In this document: in pieces, positions 49,587-59,709 of the stretch | Layout of the letters: every line of letters begins with the position of its first letter | Numbering within the stretch: position 1 is the stretch's first letter | Origin: Erwinia endophytica | GTDB taxonomy: Bacteria; Pseudomonadota; Gammaproteobacteria; Enterobacterales; Enterobacteriaceae | DNA: 64,000 nucleotides | Assembly (NCBI RefSeq): GCF_009295515.1 | Contig: NZ_RQVV01000061.1 | Span: 124,001 to 188,000 of the forward strand | Direction: 5' to 3' | Made by a program: the position numbers and the translations under genes | The notes under the pieces: generated by a model | The model's input: the letters and a program-made list of their open reading frames with translations, nothing else | What the model was told of the DNA's origin: nothing | Database searches by the model: none

Positions 49587-49602
49587 TGTGATCTACCGCA
49601 CA
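49587..49602 (+). promoter_or_regulatory. CRP-type site of galP
   Basis: TGTGA-TCTACC-GCACA fits TGTGA-N6-TCACA with one mismatch. It starts three bases after the GalR operator, suggesting interplay of CRP and GalR. Confidence 0.6.
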
Positions 49603-49669
49603 GTCTTACGTCGTCGGGTTTTCTAACATTCATAACAACAATAAGCAGTACCACCCATATGGAGGCTTC

Positions 49670-51064
49670 ATGCCTGATAATAAGAAACAGAGCAGGACAT
49701 CGAACAAGGCCATGACCTTTTTTGTATGTTTCCTTGCGGCGTTAGCCGGTTTACTATTCGGACTGGATATCGGCGTCATTGCCGGTGCGTTACCCTTTAT
49801 TGCTAAAGACTTTAACGTCACCTCGCATCAGCAAGAATGGATTGTCAGTTCCATGATGTTCGGTGCCGCCATCGGCGCAGTCGGTAGCGGTTGGATGTCA
49901 TCCAGACTGGGACGTAAAAAGAGCTTAATGATTGGGGCGGTCCTGTTTGTTATCGGCTCCTTGTGGTCTGCGCTCTCCACTAATCCTGAAATGCTCATTT
50001 CCGCTCGCGTACTGCTCGGTCTCGCCGTTGGTGTTGCCTCTTATACCGCGCCGCTTTATCTTTCGGAAATCGCGCCAGAGAAAATTCGCGGCAGTATGAT
50101 CTCTCTGTATCAGTTAATGATAACCATCGGTATTCTCGGTGCTTACCTGTCCGATACCGCCTTAAGTTACAGCGGCGAATGGCGCTGGATGCTGGGCGTG
50201 ATCACTATTCCTGCGGCACTGCTATTAATTGGGGTCTGCTTCCTGCCCAACAGTCCACGATGGCTGGCAGCAAAAGGCGATTTCCGTACTGCTCAGCGGG
50301 TGCTGGATCGCCTGCGCGATACCAGCGAACAGGCTAAACGCGAACTGGATGAAATTCGTGAAAGCCTGAAGATTAAACAGTCTGGTTGGAGCCTGTTCAA
50401 AGACAACAGCCATTTCCGTCGCGCAGTTTACCTTGGCGTACTGTTGCAGGTTATGCAGCAGTTCACCGGTATGAACGTCATCATGTATTACGCGCCGAAG
50501 ATTTTTGAAATTGCCGGCTTTACCAATACCACCGAGCAAATGTGGGGAACGGTCATCGTCGGTCTGATTAATGTACTGGCAACCTTTATTGCTATCGGTT
50601 TGGTTGACCGCTGGGGACGTAAACCCACATTAATCCTCGGCTTCCTGGTGATGGCGCTGGGTATGGGTACCCTCGGTACCATGCTGCACATAGGTATTCA
50701 CTCCGTCGGCGCACAGTACTTTGCCGTTGCCATGCTCTTGATGTTTATCATTGGCTTCGCCATGAGTGCCGGTCCGTTGATTTGGGTACTGTGTTCTGAA
50801 ATTCAGCCGCTGAAAGGCCGCGATTTCGGTATCACTATCTCCACCGCGACCAACTGGATTGCCAATATGATCGTCGGGGCGACCTTCCTGACCCTGCTGA
50901 ACTCGCTGGGTAACGCCGATACCTTCTGGCTATACGCTGGCCTGAATGTGTTCTTTATTATTCTGACACTGGCGCTTATCCCGGAAACCAAAAACGTTTC
51001 CCTTGAGCACATTGAACGTAACCTGTTAAGCGGCAAAAAACTGCGCGATATCGGTCAGCGTTAA
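49670..51064 (+). CDS. galP: galactose:H+ symporter GalP
   Basis: Twelve-helix sugar porter of the major facilitator superfamily, in the inner membrane. It has 464 residues, as in E. coli. Sugar-porter motifs: [19 protein letters not shown] in helix 1, [10 protein letters not shown] in the loop 2-3 region, [37 protein letters not shown] in helix 7, [14 protein letters not shown], and [12 protein letters not shown] at the C-terminus. The leading MPDNKKQ matches E. coli GalP. The promoter region carries two GalR operators and a CRP site. Confidence 0.98.
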   Translation: MPDNKKQSRTSNKAMTFFVCFLAALAGLLFGLDIGVIAGALPFIAKDFNVTSHQQEWIVSSMMFGAAIGAVGSGWMSSRLGRKKSLMIGAVLFVIGSLWSALSTNPEMLISARVLLGLAVGVASYTAPLYLSEIAPEKIRGSMISLYQLMITIGILGAYLSDTALSYSGEWRWMLGVITIPAALLLIGVCFLPNSPRWLAAKGDFRTAQRVLDRLRDTSEQAKRELDEIRESLKIKQSGWSLFKDNSHFRRAVYLGVLLQVMQQFTGMNVIMYYAPKIFEIAGFTNTTEQMWGTVIVGLINVLATFIAIGLVDRWGRKPTLILGFLVMALGMGTLGTMLHIGIHSVGAQYFAVAMLLMFIIGFAMSAGPLIWVLCSEIQPLKGRDFGITISTATNWIANMIVGATFLTLLNSLGNADTFWLYAGLNVFFIILTLALIPETKNVSLEHIERNLLSGKKLRDIGQR

Positions 51065-51082
51065 ACCCTATCCTTCATCTGG

Positions 51083-51110
51083 AATCAGGCCGGATAAAAC
51101 CGGCCTGATT
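51083..51110 (+). terminator. hairpin after galP
   Basis: AATCAGGCCGG and CCGGCCTGATT form a perfect 11-bp stem with a six-base loop, 19 bp after the galP stop. The following T-run is poor. Confidence 0.65.
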
Positions 51111-51148
51111 GATTGAAATCCTCTCACGCCGATCGTATTCTCTGCCGT

Positions 51149-51673
51149 ATGAAACCCCTCCGACTCCCGATAGCCTTGCAACAGGCGGTGATGCGTTCAC
51201 TGCGCCAAAAACTGCAACTGGCGAACCAGCGACTTGAGCGCGACTATCCTGAACCCAAACTGGTCTATCAGCAGCGTGGCACCGCCGCTGGCACGGCCTG
51301 GCTGCAGCACTGGGAAATTCGTCTGAATCCCGTGTTGCTGCTCGAGAACCAGCAGGCATTTATCGATGAAGTGGTACCGCATGAGCTGGCACATCTGCTG
51401 GTCTGGAAAACCTTTGGGCGCGTGGCGCCGCACGGCAAAGAATGGAAATGGATGATGGAAAACGTGTTGGAGGTTCCTGCGGAACGTACCCATAAATTTG
51501 AGATACAATCGGTACGCAGCCGTTCTTTCCCCTATCACTGTGGCTGCCAGCAACACCAGTTGACGGTCCGTCGTCATAATCGTGTGATACGGGGTGAGAG
51601 CGAATATCGCTGTGTCCACTGTGGTGAACGGTTACAAGCTGGAAACTTCCAGCAAGATGAAAAATCGGCCTGA
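51149..51673 (+). CDS. sprT: SprT family zinc-metallopeptidase-like protein
   Basis: Protein of 174 residues with the HExxH motif in [12 protein letters not shown], a further conserved [13 protein letters not shown] and a C-terminal zinc ribbon (YHCGCQQHQ and [10 protein letters not shown]). SprT is related to the SPRTN protease domain; its bacterial substrate is unknown. The start at 51149 ([14 protein letters not shown]) matches E. coli; the in-frame TTG at 51113 would add 12 residues. It lies between galP and endA. Confidence 0.93.
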   Translation: MKPLRLPIALQQAVMRSLRQKLQLANQRLERDYPEPKLVYQQRGTAAGTAWLQHWEIRLNPVLLLENQQAFIDEVVPHELAHLLVWKTFGRVAPHGKEWKWMMENVLEVPAERTHKFEIQSVRSRSFPYHCGCQQHQLTVRRHNRVIRGESEYRCVHCGERLQAGNFQQDEKSA

Positions 51674-51779
51674 TGTCGAAAAATAAAACACTAACCCTCT
51701 GATTTTAAGCTATTCATTTCCTCCGTTCGCTAACATCTGTTACTCTCGCCGCCTCGTTTGATTGACCAACACATGGATT

Positions 51780-52493
51780 ATGTTTCATAAAATTATCAAC
51801 ATCTTTGCGCCTTTCCTGTTGCTACCTGCTTTCTTTTCCTCTGCACTGAGCCTTAATCACTACCATCAGAACAACTTCTCACAGGCCAAAGCCTACGCGG
51901 CAAAAATCAACGCCGACGCACCGGGTACATTTTATTGTGGCTGTAAAATCACCTGGAAAGGCAAAAAAGGTCTGCCAGAGCTCGCCTCCTGTGGTTATCA
52001 GGTGCGGAAAAACGTTAACCGGGCCAAACGCATTGAGTGGGAGCATGTCGTCCCGGCCTGGACCTTTGGACATCAGCGCCAGTGCTGGCAACAAGGCGGC
52101 AGAAAACAATGTGCCAAAGATGCAGGTTATCGCCAGATTGAAACGGATCTGCATAACTTGCAGCCAGCCATCGGCGAGATCAACGGTGACCGTGGCAACT
52201 TTATATATAGCCAGTGGAACGGCGGTGAATCTCAATATGGCCGGTGTGAAATGAAAATCGACTTCAAACATAAACAGGCGGAACCACCTGCCCGCGCACG
52301 CGGTGCCATTGCCCGGACCTGGTTCTATATGCGCGACCGCTATCAGATTGGGATGTCGAAACAACAGACGCAACTGATGACGGCCTGGAACAGGCGCTAT
52401 CCGGTCACACCGTGGGAATGTGAACGTGATAAACGCATTGCCAAAGTTCAGGGCAACCACAATCCCTATGTACAGCAAGCTTGCCAGCGGTAA
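51780..52493 (+). CDS. endA: periplasmic DNA-specific endonuclease I
   Basis: Nonspecific double-strand endonuclease of the periplasm. It has 237 residues (E. coli 235). The signal peptide covers about 1-22 ([13 protein letters not shown]), the nuclease motif is [14 protein letters not shown] with the catalytic His, then [20 protein letters not shown]. Eight cysteines fit the disulfide-bonded mature form. The ATG at 51780 is used; an in-frame TTG at 51762 would prolong the signal. Confidence 0.96.
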   Translation: MFHKIINIFAPFLLLPAFFSSALSLNHYHQNNFSQAKAYAAKINADAPGTFYCGCKITWKGKKGLPELASCGYQVRKNVNRAKRIEWEHVVPAWTFGHQRQCWQQGGRKQCAKDAGYRQIETDLHNLQPAIGEINGDRGNFIYSQWNGGESQYGRCEMKIDFKHKQAEPPARARGAIARTWFYMRDRYQIGMSKQQTQLMTAWNRRYPVTPWECERDKRIAKVQGNHNPYVQQACQR

Positions 52494-52569
52494 AATCACT
52501 GACCTAAACTAGAGGCCATCATTTTGGCCGCGCCTGCAAGGGCGGACCGTTACTTTTATCAGGATCCCC

Positions 52570-53301
52570 ATGCGTATACCCCGCATCTTTCATCCCGAGC
52601 CATTGATAACCGGCAGTGAAATCGCCCTCAGCGACGACGCGGCCCACCATGTTGGTCGTGTACTGCGTATGACTCCCGGCCAGGCACTGGAATTGTTTGA
52701 TGGCAGTAATCTGACTTTTGCCGCAGAGATTGTACAGGCCGACAAAAAAAACGTCCGTGTCGCGATTATGGAGAACCGCACAGACAACCGTGAATCCCCG
52801 CTCTGGCTACATTTAGGCCAGGTGATGTCACGCGGTGAAAAAATGGAGTTTACCATTCAGAAGGCGGTGGAACTGGGAGTCAATACCATCACCCCCTTGT
52901 TTTCTGAACGCTGCGGCGTAAAGCTGGATGCGGAAAGGCTGGCGAAGAAACGGCAACAGTGGCAAAAAATCGTGATTGCCGCCTGTGAGCAATGCGGCAG
53001 AAACAGCGTGCCAGAAGTGCGTCAGGCGATGACACTGGAAGACTGGTGTGCGGAAGAGGACAGCGGCTTAAAGCTCAATCTGCATCCCCGAGCCAGCCAT
53101 AGCATTAATACGCTCCCACAACCCGTCGAACGCGTGCGATTATTAATTGGTCCGGAGGGAGGACTGAGTGCAGATGAAATCAGTATGACGACACGTTATG
53201 GCTTTATCGACATCCTGCTAGGGCCGCGAGTTCTGCGCACCGAAACCACCGCGCTTACCGCTATCACCGCGCTGCAAGTCCGCTTCGGAGATTTAGGATA
53301 A
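52570..53301 (+). CDS. rsmE: 16S rRNA m3U1498 methyltransferase RsmE
   Basis: SPOUT-family methyltransferase that modifies U1498 of 16S rRNA. It has 243 residues, as in E. coli. The N-terminal PUA-like domain (about 1-70) is followed by the trefoil-knot SAM site [15 protein letters not shown] and [20 protein letters not shown]. It lies between endA and gshB, the E. coli order. Confidence 0.97.
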   Translation: MRIPRIFHPEPLITGSEIALSDDAAHHVGRVLRMTPGQALELFDGSNLTFAAEIVQADKKNVRVAIMENRTDNRESPLWLHLGQVMSRGEKMEFTIQKAVELGVNTITPLFSERCGVKLDAERLAKKRQQWQKIVIAACEQCGRNSVPEVRQAMTLEDWCAEEDSGLKLNLHPRASHSINTLPQPVERVRLLIGPEGGLSADEISMTTRYGFIDILLGPRVLRTETTALTAITALQVRFGDLG

Positions 53302-53425
53302 AGCTGACTGAACCTGACATTATCGTCGGTTCAGTTTGAACGCGACCAGCGCACTTAAGTAGACGGAGCTTCTGAGCACTGCCAGCGCCAACATGACCAA
53401 TAAGACCACTCACTGGAGAAACTGA

Positions 53426-54370
53426 ATGATTAAGCTTGGCATTGTGATGGATCCGATTACCTCCATCAATATTAAAAAAGACACCAGCTTCGCCATGCTA
53501 CAGGAAGCACAGCGCCGTGGTTACGAAATCCATTACATGGAGATGAAAGACCTTTATCTGCGCGGAGGTATAGCACGTGCGCATACGCGTCAGTTGCGTG
53601 TTGAATATAACTACGACCAGTGGTTTGAATTCGGTAGTGAGCAGGATATCGCACTGGCGGACTTGAACGTGGTGCTGATGCGTAAGGATCCTCCCTTCGA
53701 TACCGAATTTATCTACGCCACCTATATTCTTGAGCGCGCAGAGGAACAGGGTACGCTGATCGTTAACAAACCACAGAGTCTGCGCGACTGTAACGAAAAA
53801 CTGTTCACCGCCTGGTTTGCAGAACTGACGCCGGACACCCTGGTGACCCGCAGCGCGGCACAAATCCGTGAATTCTGGCAACACTACGGCGACATCATCC
53901 TTAAACCGCTGGACGGCATGGGCGGCGCATCAATTTTCCGCATCAAGCGGGAAGATCCTAACCTGTCAGTGATTATCGAAACGTTGACTGGACACGGTAA
54001 TTTCTACTGCATGGCACAGAACTATCTGCCAGCAATCAAGGACGGTGACAAGCGCGTACTGGTAGTGGACGGCGAGCCGGTGCCATACTGTCTGGCGCGT
54101 ATTCCTAAATCAGGTGAAACCCGCGGGAACCTGGCCGCCGGTGGCCGTGGCGAAGCAAGACCATTGAGTGAAAGCGACTGGGAAATTGCCCGCCGCGTCG
54201 CTCCGACACTGAAAGCGAAAGGGCTGATTTTTGTTGGTCTGGATATTATTGGCGATAAACTGACTGAAATAAACGTCACCAGCCCAACTTGTGTGCGTGA
54301 GATAGAAGCCGCATTCCCGATCTCAATTACTGGTATGCTGATGGACGCGATTGAAAAACGCCTGACCTGA
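53426..54370 (+). CDS. gshB: glutathione synthetase
   Basis: ATP-grasp enzyme that joins gamma-glutamylcysteine and glycine. It has 314 residues (E. coli 316). It begins MIKLGIVMDPITSINIKKDT; the ATP-grasp region includes IILKPLDGMGGASIFRI, and the flexible loop KSGETRGNLAAGGRGEARP and metal-binding EINVTSPTCVREIE follow. It starts the gshB-yqgE-ruvX group. Confidence 0.98.
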   Translation: MIKLGIVMDPITSINIKKDTSFAMLQEAQRRGYEIHYMEMKDLYLRGGIARAHTRQLRVEYNYDQWFEFGSEQDIALADLNVVLMRKDPPFDTEFIYATYILERAEEQGTLIVNKPQSLRDCNEKLFTAWFAELTPDTLVTRSAAQIREFWQHYGDIILKPLDGMGGASIFRIKREDPNLSVIIETLTGHGNFYCMAQNYLPAIKDGDKRVLVVDGEPVPYCLARIPKSGETRGNLAAGGRGEARPLSESDWEIARRVAPTLKAKGLIFVGLDIIGDKLTEINVTSPTCVREIEAAFPISITGMLMDAIEKRLT

Positions 54371-54377
54371 CATGCTT

Positions 54378-54399
54378 AATGGGGTCAACGGGCCCCATT
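54378..54399 (+). terminator. hairpin after gshB
   Basis: AATGGGG and CCCCATT arms with an eight-base loop, eight bases after the gshB stop, followed by GTTAT. It is a weak terminator or attenuator before yqgE. Confidence 0.45.
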
Positions 54400-54462
54400 G
54401 TTATCCCCGTTAATTACGCCTCCCTTTAGAAGGGGCGGTTAACCCAAAAACAGAATCTTGAT

Positions 54463-55026
54463 ATGAATTTACAACACCATTTTTTGATTGCCATGCCCGC
54501 ACTGCAAGACCCGCTGTTCAAACGCTCAGTCGTCTATATCTGCGAGCATAATGAAAGCGGGGCCATGGGGCTTATTGTGAATAAACCCATGGAAAATCTG
54601 ACCGTAGACGGCATTCTCAATAAGCTAAAAATCATGCCAGAATCGCGCCAGCCAGAGATAACGCTGGACAAACCGGTATTCTCAGGAGGCCCGCTGGCGG
54701 AAGACCGTGGATTTATTCTGCATTCCGCACAGCGCACCTTTGCCTCCAGCATTCGGGTTTCTGATAATACGGTGATTACCACCTCTCGCGACGTACTGGA
54801 GACACTGGGGACCCCGGAACAGCCCAGCAGCGTTCTGGTCGCCTTAGGGTACTGTGCGTGGGAGAAGGACCAGTTGGAAAACGAATTACTGGAAAATGCC
54901 TGGCTCACCACGCCAGCCAACAGCAATATCCTGTTTAAAACCCCGATTGCTCAGCGCTGGCGTGAAGCGGCGAAAAGCATCGGTGTGGATATCCACAATA
55001 TCACCAGTGATGCAGGGCATGCCTGA
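54463..55026 (+). CDS. yqgE: UPF0301 family protein YqgE
   Basis: Protein of 187 residues with the AlgH/UPF0301 signature [50 protein letters not shown] and [14 protein letters not shown]. Its biochemical role is unknown; in Pseudomonas a relative (AlgH) is linked to alginate regulation. Its stop TGA overlaps the ruvX start ATG by one base, so the two are translationally coupled. Confidence 0.96.
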   Translation: MNLQHHFLIAMPALQDPLFKRSVVYICEHNESGAMGLIVNKPMENLTVDGILNKLKIMPESRQPEITLDKPVFSGGPLAEDRGFILHSAQRTFASSIRVSDNTVITTSRDVLETLGTPEQPSSVLVALGYCAWEKDQLENELLENAWLTTPANSNILFKTPIAQRWREAAKSIGVDIHNITSDAGHA

Positions 55027-55448
55027 TGAGCCACATGACCCTGTTAGCGTTTGATTTTGGTACTAAAAGTATTGGTGTGGCAGTGGGTCAGCAGTTAACC
55101 GGCACCGCCAACCCATTACCCGCCCTCAAAGCACAGGACGGCACGCCGGACTGGAGCAAAATTGAAGTATTGCTGAAAGAGTGGCAACCGGATCGTATTG
55201 TGGTCGGCCTGCCCCTGAACATGGATGGCAGTGAACAACCACTGACCGCTCGCGCCCGTAAATTCGCTAACCGCCTGCATGGACGATTTGGTGTCCAGGT
55301 CGATCTGCACGATGAACGGCTAAGCACCGTTGAAGCCCGAGCTGACTTATTCTCCCGCGGTGGCTTTCGCGCCTTAAACAAAGGCAGCATCGATTCACTT
55401 TCTGCGGTTGTCATTCTCGAAAGCTGGTTTGAACGCGCCTGGCAGTAA
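55026..55448 (+). CDS. ruvX: RuvC-like resolvase YqgF (RuvX)
   Basis: RNase H-fold protein of 140 residues implicated in 16S rRNA 5' end processing, essential in E. coli. The catalytic Asp is in [17 protein letters not shown]; further motifs are [24 protein letters not shown] and the Asp in [13 protein letters not shown]. Start and coupling with yqgE are as described there. Confidence 0.97.
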   Translation: MSHMTLLAFDFGTKSIGVAVGQQLTGTANPLPALKAQDGTPDWSKIEVLLKEWQPDRIVVGLPLNMDGSEQPLTARARKFANRLHGRFGVQVDLHDERLSTVEARADLFSRGGFRALNKGSIDSLSAVVILESWFERAWQ

Positions 55449-55460
55449 CCTCCCTTCTGC

Positions 55461-56456
55461 TCATTCGATCAATCCTGCCTGCCGCCTTCCGGCCAGACTC
55501 TGCTCAAACGACTGCATCCCTGACGGTATGCCAGTCTGCAATAATCCCGGCAATTGATGCGTTTTCCCTTCGCGGATCAGATTAGCGACTGCTGGTGTAT
55601 TCACCAATATCTCGAACAACGCCACCCTGCCCGCGTTAATCCCAGGAACCAGCCGCTGCGCGATAACGGCCTTCAGACTGCCGGCCAGTTGTGTGCGGAT
55701 CAGATTTTTCTCCCCGCCAGGAAACACATCCACCAGCCGATCAACCGCCTGCGCTGCGCTGCGGGTATGCAGCGTAGCCAGCACCAAATGCCCCGTTTCT
55801 GCCGCGGTCAACGCCTGTTGGATGGTCTCACGGTCCCTCAGCTCGCCCAGCAGGATAACATCCGGATCCTGCCGTAACGCGGCACGCAATCCTTCGCTGA
55901 AACTATCACAGTGCACCCCGACTTCCCTTTGCTGCACCAGCGAAAGATGACTCGAGTGAATAAACTCAATCGGATCCTCAAGAGTAATAATATGCCGCGC
56001 CTGCTGCAGGTTGATAGCCCCGGTCAGTGCGGCCAGCGTAGTGGACTTGCCGCTGCCTGTCGCCCCGGTGACCAACACCAGACCATCACGTAATTGCAGC
56101 AGTTGGCTGACCATCGCGGGTAGCCCCAGGCTATCCAGCTCAGGACAGTCGCTGGCGATCACCCGCATTGCCAGCGACATCCCCAGCCGCTGGCGAAAAA
56201 GGTTAACTCTCAGGCGCGTCCCATCCGCTAACGTCAGGGCAAAATCAACTTGTCCTGCTTGTGCAAAATGCGCCTGTTGCGCCGGGTCCAGCCAGGACCG
56301 CGTCACGTTTTGCAGCATTTCGTCGCTAACGGGCAGTGCCTCCTCCATCTTTTGCAACCGCCCGTCACGCCGCCAGAATGGCAAATGCCCACAGCAAAGG
56401 TGCAGATCCCCCGCATTATGCTTTACACTAAGCGCCACTATGTCCTCAATATCCAT
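55461..56456 (-). CDS. yggR: PilT-type ATPase YggR
   Basis: Hexameric secretion ATPase family member, 331 residues from ATG 56456 (AGGGA six to seven bases upstream; an upstream GTG at 56489 is rejected). Walker A is VTGATGSGKSTTLAAL, the Asp box is ITLEDPIEFIH, Walker B is DVILLGELRDRETI, and the His box is GHLVLATLHTRSA. PilT family members retract type IV pili; YggR is shorter, and its own function is unknown. No pilus genes lie near it. It stands divergent to yggS with only 15 bp between start codons. Confidence 0.94.
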   Translation of the reverse strand: MDIEDIVALSVKHNAGDLHLCCGHLPFWRRDGRLQKMEEALPVSDEMLQNVTRSWLDPAQQAHFAQAGQVDFALTLADGTRLRVNLFRQRLGMSLAMRVIASDCPELDSLGLPAMVSQLLQLRDGLVLVTGATGSGKSTTLAALTGAINLQQARHIITLEDPIEFIHSSHLSLVQQREVGVHCDSFSEGLRAALRQDPDVILLGELRDRETIQQALTAAETGHLVLATLHTRSAAQAVDRLVDVFPGGEKNLIRTQLAGSLKAVIAQRLVPGINAGRVALFEILVNTPAVANLIREGKTHQLPGLLQTGIPSGMQSFEQSLAGRRQAGLIE

Positions 56457-56471
56457 AATTTTTCCCTGACT

Positions 56472-57179
56472 ATGACCTCGATTGAGCACAACTTACAGCA
56501 AGTCCGCGAACGAATCGCTACAGCAGCCGCGAGTTGCGGCCGTTCTCCAGCAGAAATTACGCTGCTGGCAGTAAGCAAAACAAAACCTGCGAGCGCGGTA
56601 GCAGAAGCAGTGATTGCCGGACAGCGATGCTTTGGTGAAAACTACGTGCAGGAAGGCGTGGATAAAATCGGGCAGTTGAAAAATTCCTCGCTGGTATGGC
56701 ACTTTATCGGCCCCCTGCAATCCAACAAAAGCCGACTGGTTGCCGAACATTTTGACTGGTGCCATACCGTGGACCGGTTAAAAATCGCCACCCGACTGAA
56801 CGAGCAGCGTCCGACGTGTTTAGCGCCGCTGAATGTGCTTATCCAGATAAACATCAGTGACGAACACAGTAAATCTGGCATCATACTGGAAGCCCTGCCT
56901 GAACTGGCAAAAGAGGTTGCCCAACTACCGCGTTTAACCCTGCGCGGACTGATGGCCATCCCCGCGCCGGAGACTGATTATCAGCGGCAGCTGGCGGTGT
57001 GTCAGCAAATGGCAAGCGCATTCAGCGAACTGAAAAAACATTATCCATCTGTCGATACGCTTTCTCTGGGCATGAGCGACGACATGACCGCCGCCATTGC
57101 GGCAGGCAGTACCATGGTGCGCATTGGCACCGCTATTTTTGGTGCGCGAGATTACGGCACCACTCACAACAATAATTGA
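56472..57179 (+). CDS. yggS: PLP homeostasis protein YggS (PLPBP)
   Basis: PLP-binding barrel protein without known catalysis that keeps vitamin B6 and amino-acid pools balanced. It has 235 residues (E. coli 234). It begins MTSIEHNLQQVRERI; the PLP lysine is in LLAVSKTKPAS, followed by GENYVQEGVDKI and WHFIGPLQSNK, then LSLGMSDDMTAAIAAGSTMVR. The open frame continues upstream to 56250 but those residues lie antisense to yggR and are not used. It starts yggS-yggT-rdgB-hemW. Confidence 0.97.
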   Translation: MTSIEHNLQQVRERIATAAASCGRSPAEITLLAVSKTKPASAVAEAVIAGQRCFGENYVQEGVDKIGQLKNSSLVWHFIGPLQSNKSRLVAEHFDWCHTVDRLKIATRLNEQRPTCLAPLNVLIQINISDEHSKSGIILEALPELAKEVAQLPRLTLRGLMAIPAPETDYQRQLAVCQQMASAFSELKKHYPSVDTLSLGMSDDMTAAIAAGSTMVRIGTAIFGARDYGTTHNNN

Positions 57180-57187
57180 GGAACCCC

Positions 57188-57739
57188 ATGCTGACGTTGA
57201 CTTTCCTTGTTTCAACGGTGATTAACCTGTACGTCAAAGTATTGTTACTGCGCATTTGGATGCAATGGGCCCGATGTGATTTCTACAACCCGTTCTCGCA
57301 GTTTGTGGTCAAGGTGACCCAGCCGGTGGTTAAGCCACTGCGGAGAATCATTCCGTCCATCGGACCATTGGATAGCGCCTCGCTGCTACTGGCTTATGTC
57401 CTGAATGTACTGCTGTTTTCGGCCATGTTCACTCTGCAAAGCCGGGTGCTAATTTTCGATCCGGTGTTCCTGTACTTCGGGCTGGTATCGCTGGTGAAAG
57501 CCGCAGGCGTACTGGTATTCTGGGCCATCATCATCCGCTCATTGCTGAGCTGGGTCAGCCAGGGACGTAACCCGGTCGATTATGTGCTTATCCAGTTAAC
57601 CGAACCGCTGATGGCGCCGATCCGCAGAGTCATTCCGGCCATGGGAGGCATCGACTTCTCAGCGATGGCTGTGATTCTGATCCTGTATATGCTGAACTAC
57701 CTGGGAATGGACTTCATCCCTGGCTGGTCACAGCTGTAG
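57188..57739 (+). CDS. yggT: YGGT-repeat membrane protein YggT
   Basis: Inner-membrane protein of 183 residues made of two YGGT repeats; each has a helix pair and the motif RxxxPxxG-D (LRRIIPSIGPLDSASLLLAY and IRRVIPAMGGIDFSAMAVIL). E. coli YggT can aid K+-linked osmotic growth; the general role is unclear. The ATG 57188 follows TGAGG; it is nine bases from yggS. Confidence 0.95.
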   Translation: MLTLTFLVSTVINLYVKVLLLRIWMQWARCDFYNPFSQFVVKVTQPVVKPLRRIIPSIGPLDSASLLLAYVLNVLLFSAMFTLQSRVLIFDPVFLYFGLVSLVKAAGVLVFWAIIIRSLLSWVSQGRNPVDYVLIQLTEPLMAPIRRVIPAMGGIDFSAMAVILILYMLNYLGMDFIPGWSQL

Positions 57740-57771
57740 TCCTGTTGCTATAAAAAGAGTCTGGGTCTGAT

Positions 57772-58365
57772 ATGCAAAAAGTCGTGCTCGCCACCGGTAA
57801 TCCTGGAAAAGTTCGTGAACTGGCCGATTTGCTGGTGGCCTTTGGCCTCAACATCGTGGCGCAAACCGAACTGGGTGTTGAGTCAGCCGAGGAAACCGGT
57901 CTGACATTTATTGAGAATGCTATCCTGAAAGCGCGGCATGCCGCGGCAGTAACCGGATTACCGGCTATTGCCGATGATTCAGGGCTGGCGGTGGATGCGC
58001 TGGGCGGCGCGCCAGGCATTTATTCTGCGCGCTATGCCGGCAAGAACGCCAGCGACCAGCAGAACCTGGAAAAACTGCTGAAAACGCTGGAAGCGGTGCC
58101 GGATGGTGAACGTCAGGCACAGTTCCACTGCGTACTGGTTTACCTGCGCCATGCAGAAGATCCGACGCCGCTGGTGTTCCACGGCAGTTGGCAAGGTGAA
58201 ATTGCCCGTCGCACGACGGGTGAAGGCGGCTTTGGCTATGATCCGATTTTTTATCTCCCGGAACTGGGGAAAACCGCCGCTGAGCTGAGCAAGGATGAAA
58301 AACGCGCCATATCCCATCGCGGAAAGGCGCTGGCCTTGCTGCTGGATGCGATGCGTCATGCCTAA
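57772..58365 (+). CDS. rdgB: dITP/XTP pyrophosphatase RdgB
   Basis: Ham1-family pyrophosphatase that removes noncanonical purine nucleotides (dITP, XTP) before they enter DNA. It has 197 residues, as in E. coli. Motifs are [17 protein letters not shown] at the N-terminus, [14 protein letters not shown], and [20 protein letters not shown]. yggU, which lies between yggT and rdgB in E. coli, is missing. It overlaps hemW by eight bases. Confidence 0.98.
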   Translation: MQKVVLATGNPGKVRELADLLVAFGLNIVAQTELGVESAEETGLTFIENAILKARHAAAVTGLPAIADDSGLAVDALGGAPGIYSARYAGKNASDQQNLEKLLKTLEAVPDGERQAQFHCVLVYLRHAEDPTPLVFHGSWQGEIARRTTGEGGFGYDPIFYLPELGKTAAELSKDEKRAISHRGKALALLLDAMRHA

Positions 58366-59497
58366 TATTCCCCCCCTCAGTCTTTATATTCACATCCCCT
58401 GGTGCGTGCAAAAATGCCCTTACTGCGATTTCAACTCACACGCGTTGAAGGGAGATGTACCGCACGAAGAGTATGTACATCATCTGCTGGCCGACCTGGA
58501 GATGGACCTGCCGCTGACCTCAGGCCGTGAAGTCAGTACGATTTTTATTGGCGGCGGTACGCCAAGCCTGCTAAGCAGTGAAGCAATGCACATGCTGCTG
58601 GATGGCGTACGGGGCCGTCTGCCATTATCGCCAACGGCCGAAATCACCATGGAAGCAAATCCGGGGACTGTTGAGGCAGCCCGCTTCAGCGGCTATCAGC
58701 GGGCCGGGATTAACCGAATATCAATCGGCGTACAAAGTTTCAACCAGCAGAAGCTAACGCGTCTGGGACGTATCCACGGCCCTGCTGAAGCGAAGCGTGC
58801 GGCCGCTCTGGCGATGGATTTGGGCCTGCGCAGTTTCAATCTCGATCTGATGCACGGCCTGCCAGACCAGTCACTGGCCGAGGCGCTGGACGATCTGCGT
58901 CAGGCGATCGCGCTGAATCCCCCGCATCTTTCGTGGTATCAATTAACGATTGAGCCGAACACGCTGTTCGCTTCCCGTCCGCCGATACTGCCGGATGACG
59001 ATGCGCTGTGGGATATTTTCGAACAGGGACATCAGTTACTGACGGCGGCAGGTTATCAACAATACGAGACCTCGGCCTATGCCAAACCAGGTTATCGCTG
59101 TGAGCATAACCTTAACTACTGGCGTTTCGGTGATTATCTGGGCATTGGCTGCGGTGCCCACGGTAAACTGACCCAGTCGGATGGCAGGATTATCCGTACC
59201 AGCAAAACACGCCATCCTCGTGGTTTCATGGCGGGGAATTATCTGGACCGCCAACATGAAGTGGCCGACAGCGAGAAGCCGTTCGAATTCTTCATGAACC
59301 GTTTCCGCCTGCTGGAAGCCGCACCACGCGAAGAGTTCCAGCGTTATACCCGTTTGCCGGAAAGCGTAATCCGTCCGCAACTGGATGCCGCACTCAATCA
59401 AGGCTATCTGACGGAAACCACACAGAACTGGCAAGTGACAGAGAAAGGAAAACTGTTTCTGAATTCGCTGCTGGAATTATTCTTAGCCGAGGAATAA
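58358..59497 (+). CDS. hemW: heme chaperone HemW (radical SAM)
   Basis: Radical-SAM protein that acts in heme delivery and was formerly annotated as coproporphyrinogen III oxidase. It has 379 residues (E. coli 378). The [4Fe-4S] motif is [18 protein letters not shown] (CxxxCxxC); [10 protein letters not shown] follows. The HemW-typical HNLNYW is present ([19 protein letters not shown]). The start [12 protein letters not shown] at 58358 overlaps rdgB. Confidence 0.96.
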   Translation: MPNIPPLSLYIHIPWCVQKCPYCDFNSHALKGDVPHEEYVHHLLADLEMDLPLTSGREVSTIFIGGGTPSLLSSEAMHMLLDGVRGRLPLSPTAEITMEANPGTVEAARFSGYQRAGINRISIGVQSFNQQKLTRLGRIHGPAEAKRAAALAMDLGLRSFNLDLMHGLPDQSLAEALDDLRQAIALNPPHLSWYQLTIEPNTLFASRPPILPDDDALWDIFEQGHQLLTAAGYQQYETSAYAKPGYRCEHNLNYWRFGDYLGIGCGAHGKLTQSDGRIIRTSKTRHPRGFMAGNYLDRQHEVADSEKPFEFFMNRFRLLEAAPREEFQRYTRLPESVIRPQLDAALNQGYLTETTQNWQVTEKGKLFLNSLLELFLAEE

Positions 59498-59709
59498 ATA
59501 GCCGGCACAACGCGATTATCCCCACCCGTCAGGTAAAGACAGCGGATTTTTTCCTACTTTGCCCCGGTGATTGATATTCTCGCCAGCCACTTCTTTCCAG
59601 GACAAATCCTATTGGAGAGCTGGCGCAATATGAAGAAAGTAAAACCTGTACGATATCTGTCATGGACGGCTTTAGCCGATTATTTATCTGAATATTTATG
59701 GAAGAAACG

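Larger units (their letters stand above)
49301..49669. other. galP promoter region
   Basis: About 370 bp before galP, with no open frame of interest. It holds two GalR-type operators (49366-49379 and 49570-49583) and a CRP-type site (49587-49602). It is AT-rich between 49370 and 49560. Confidence 0.65.
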
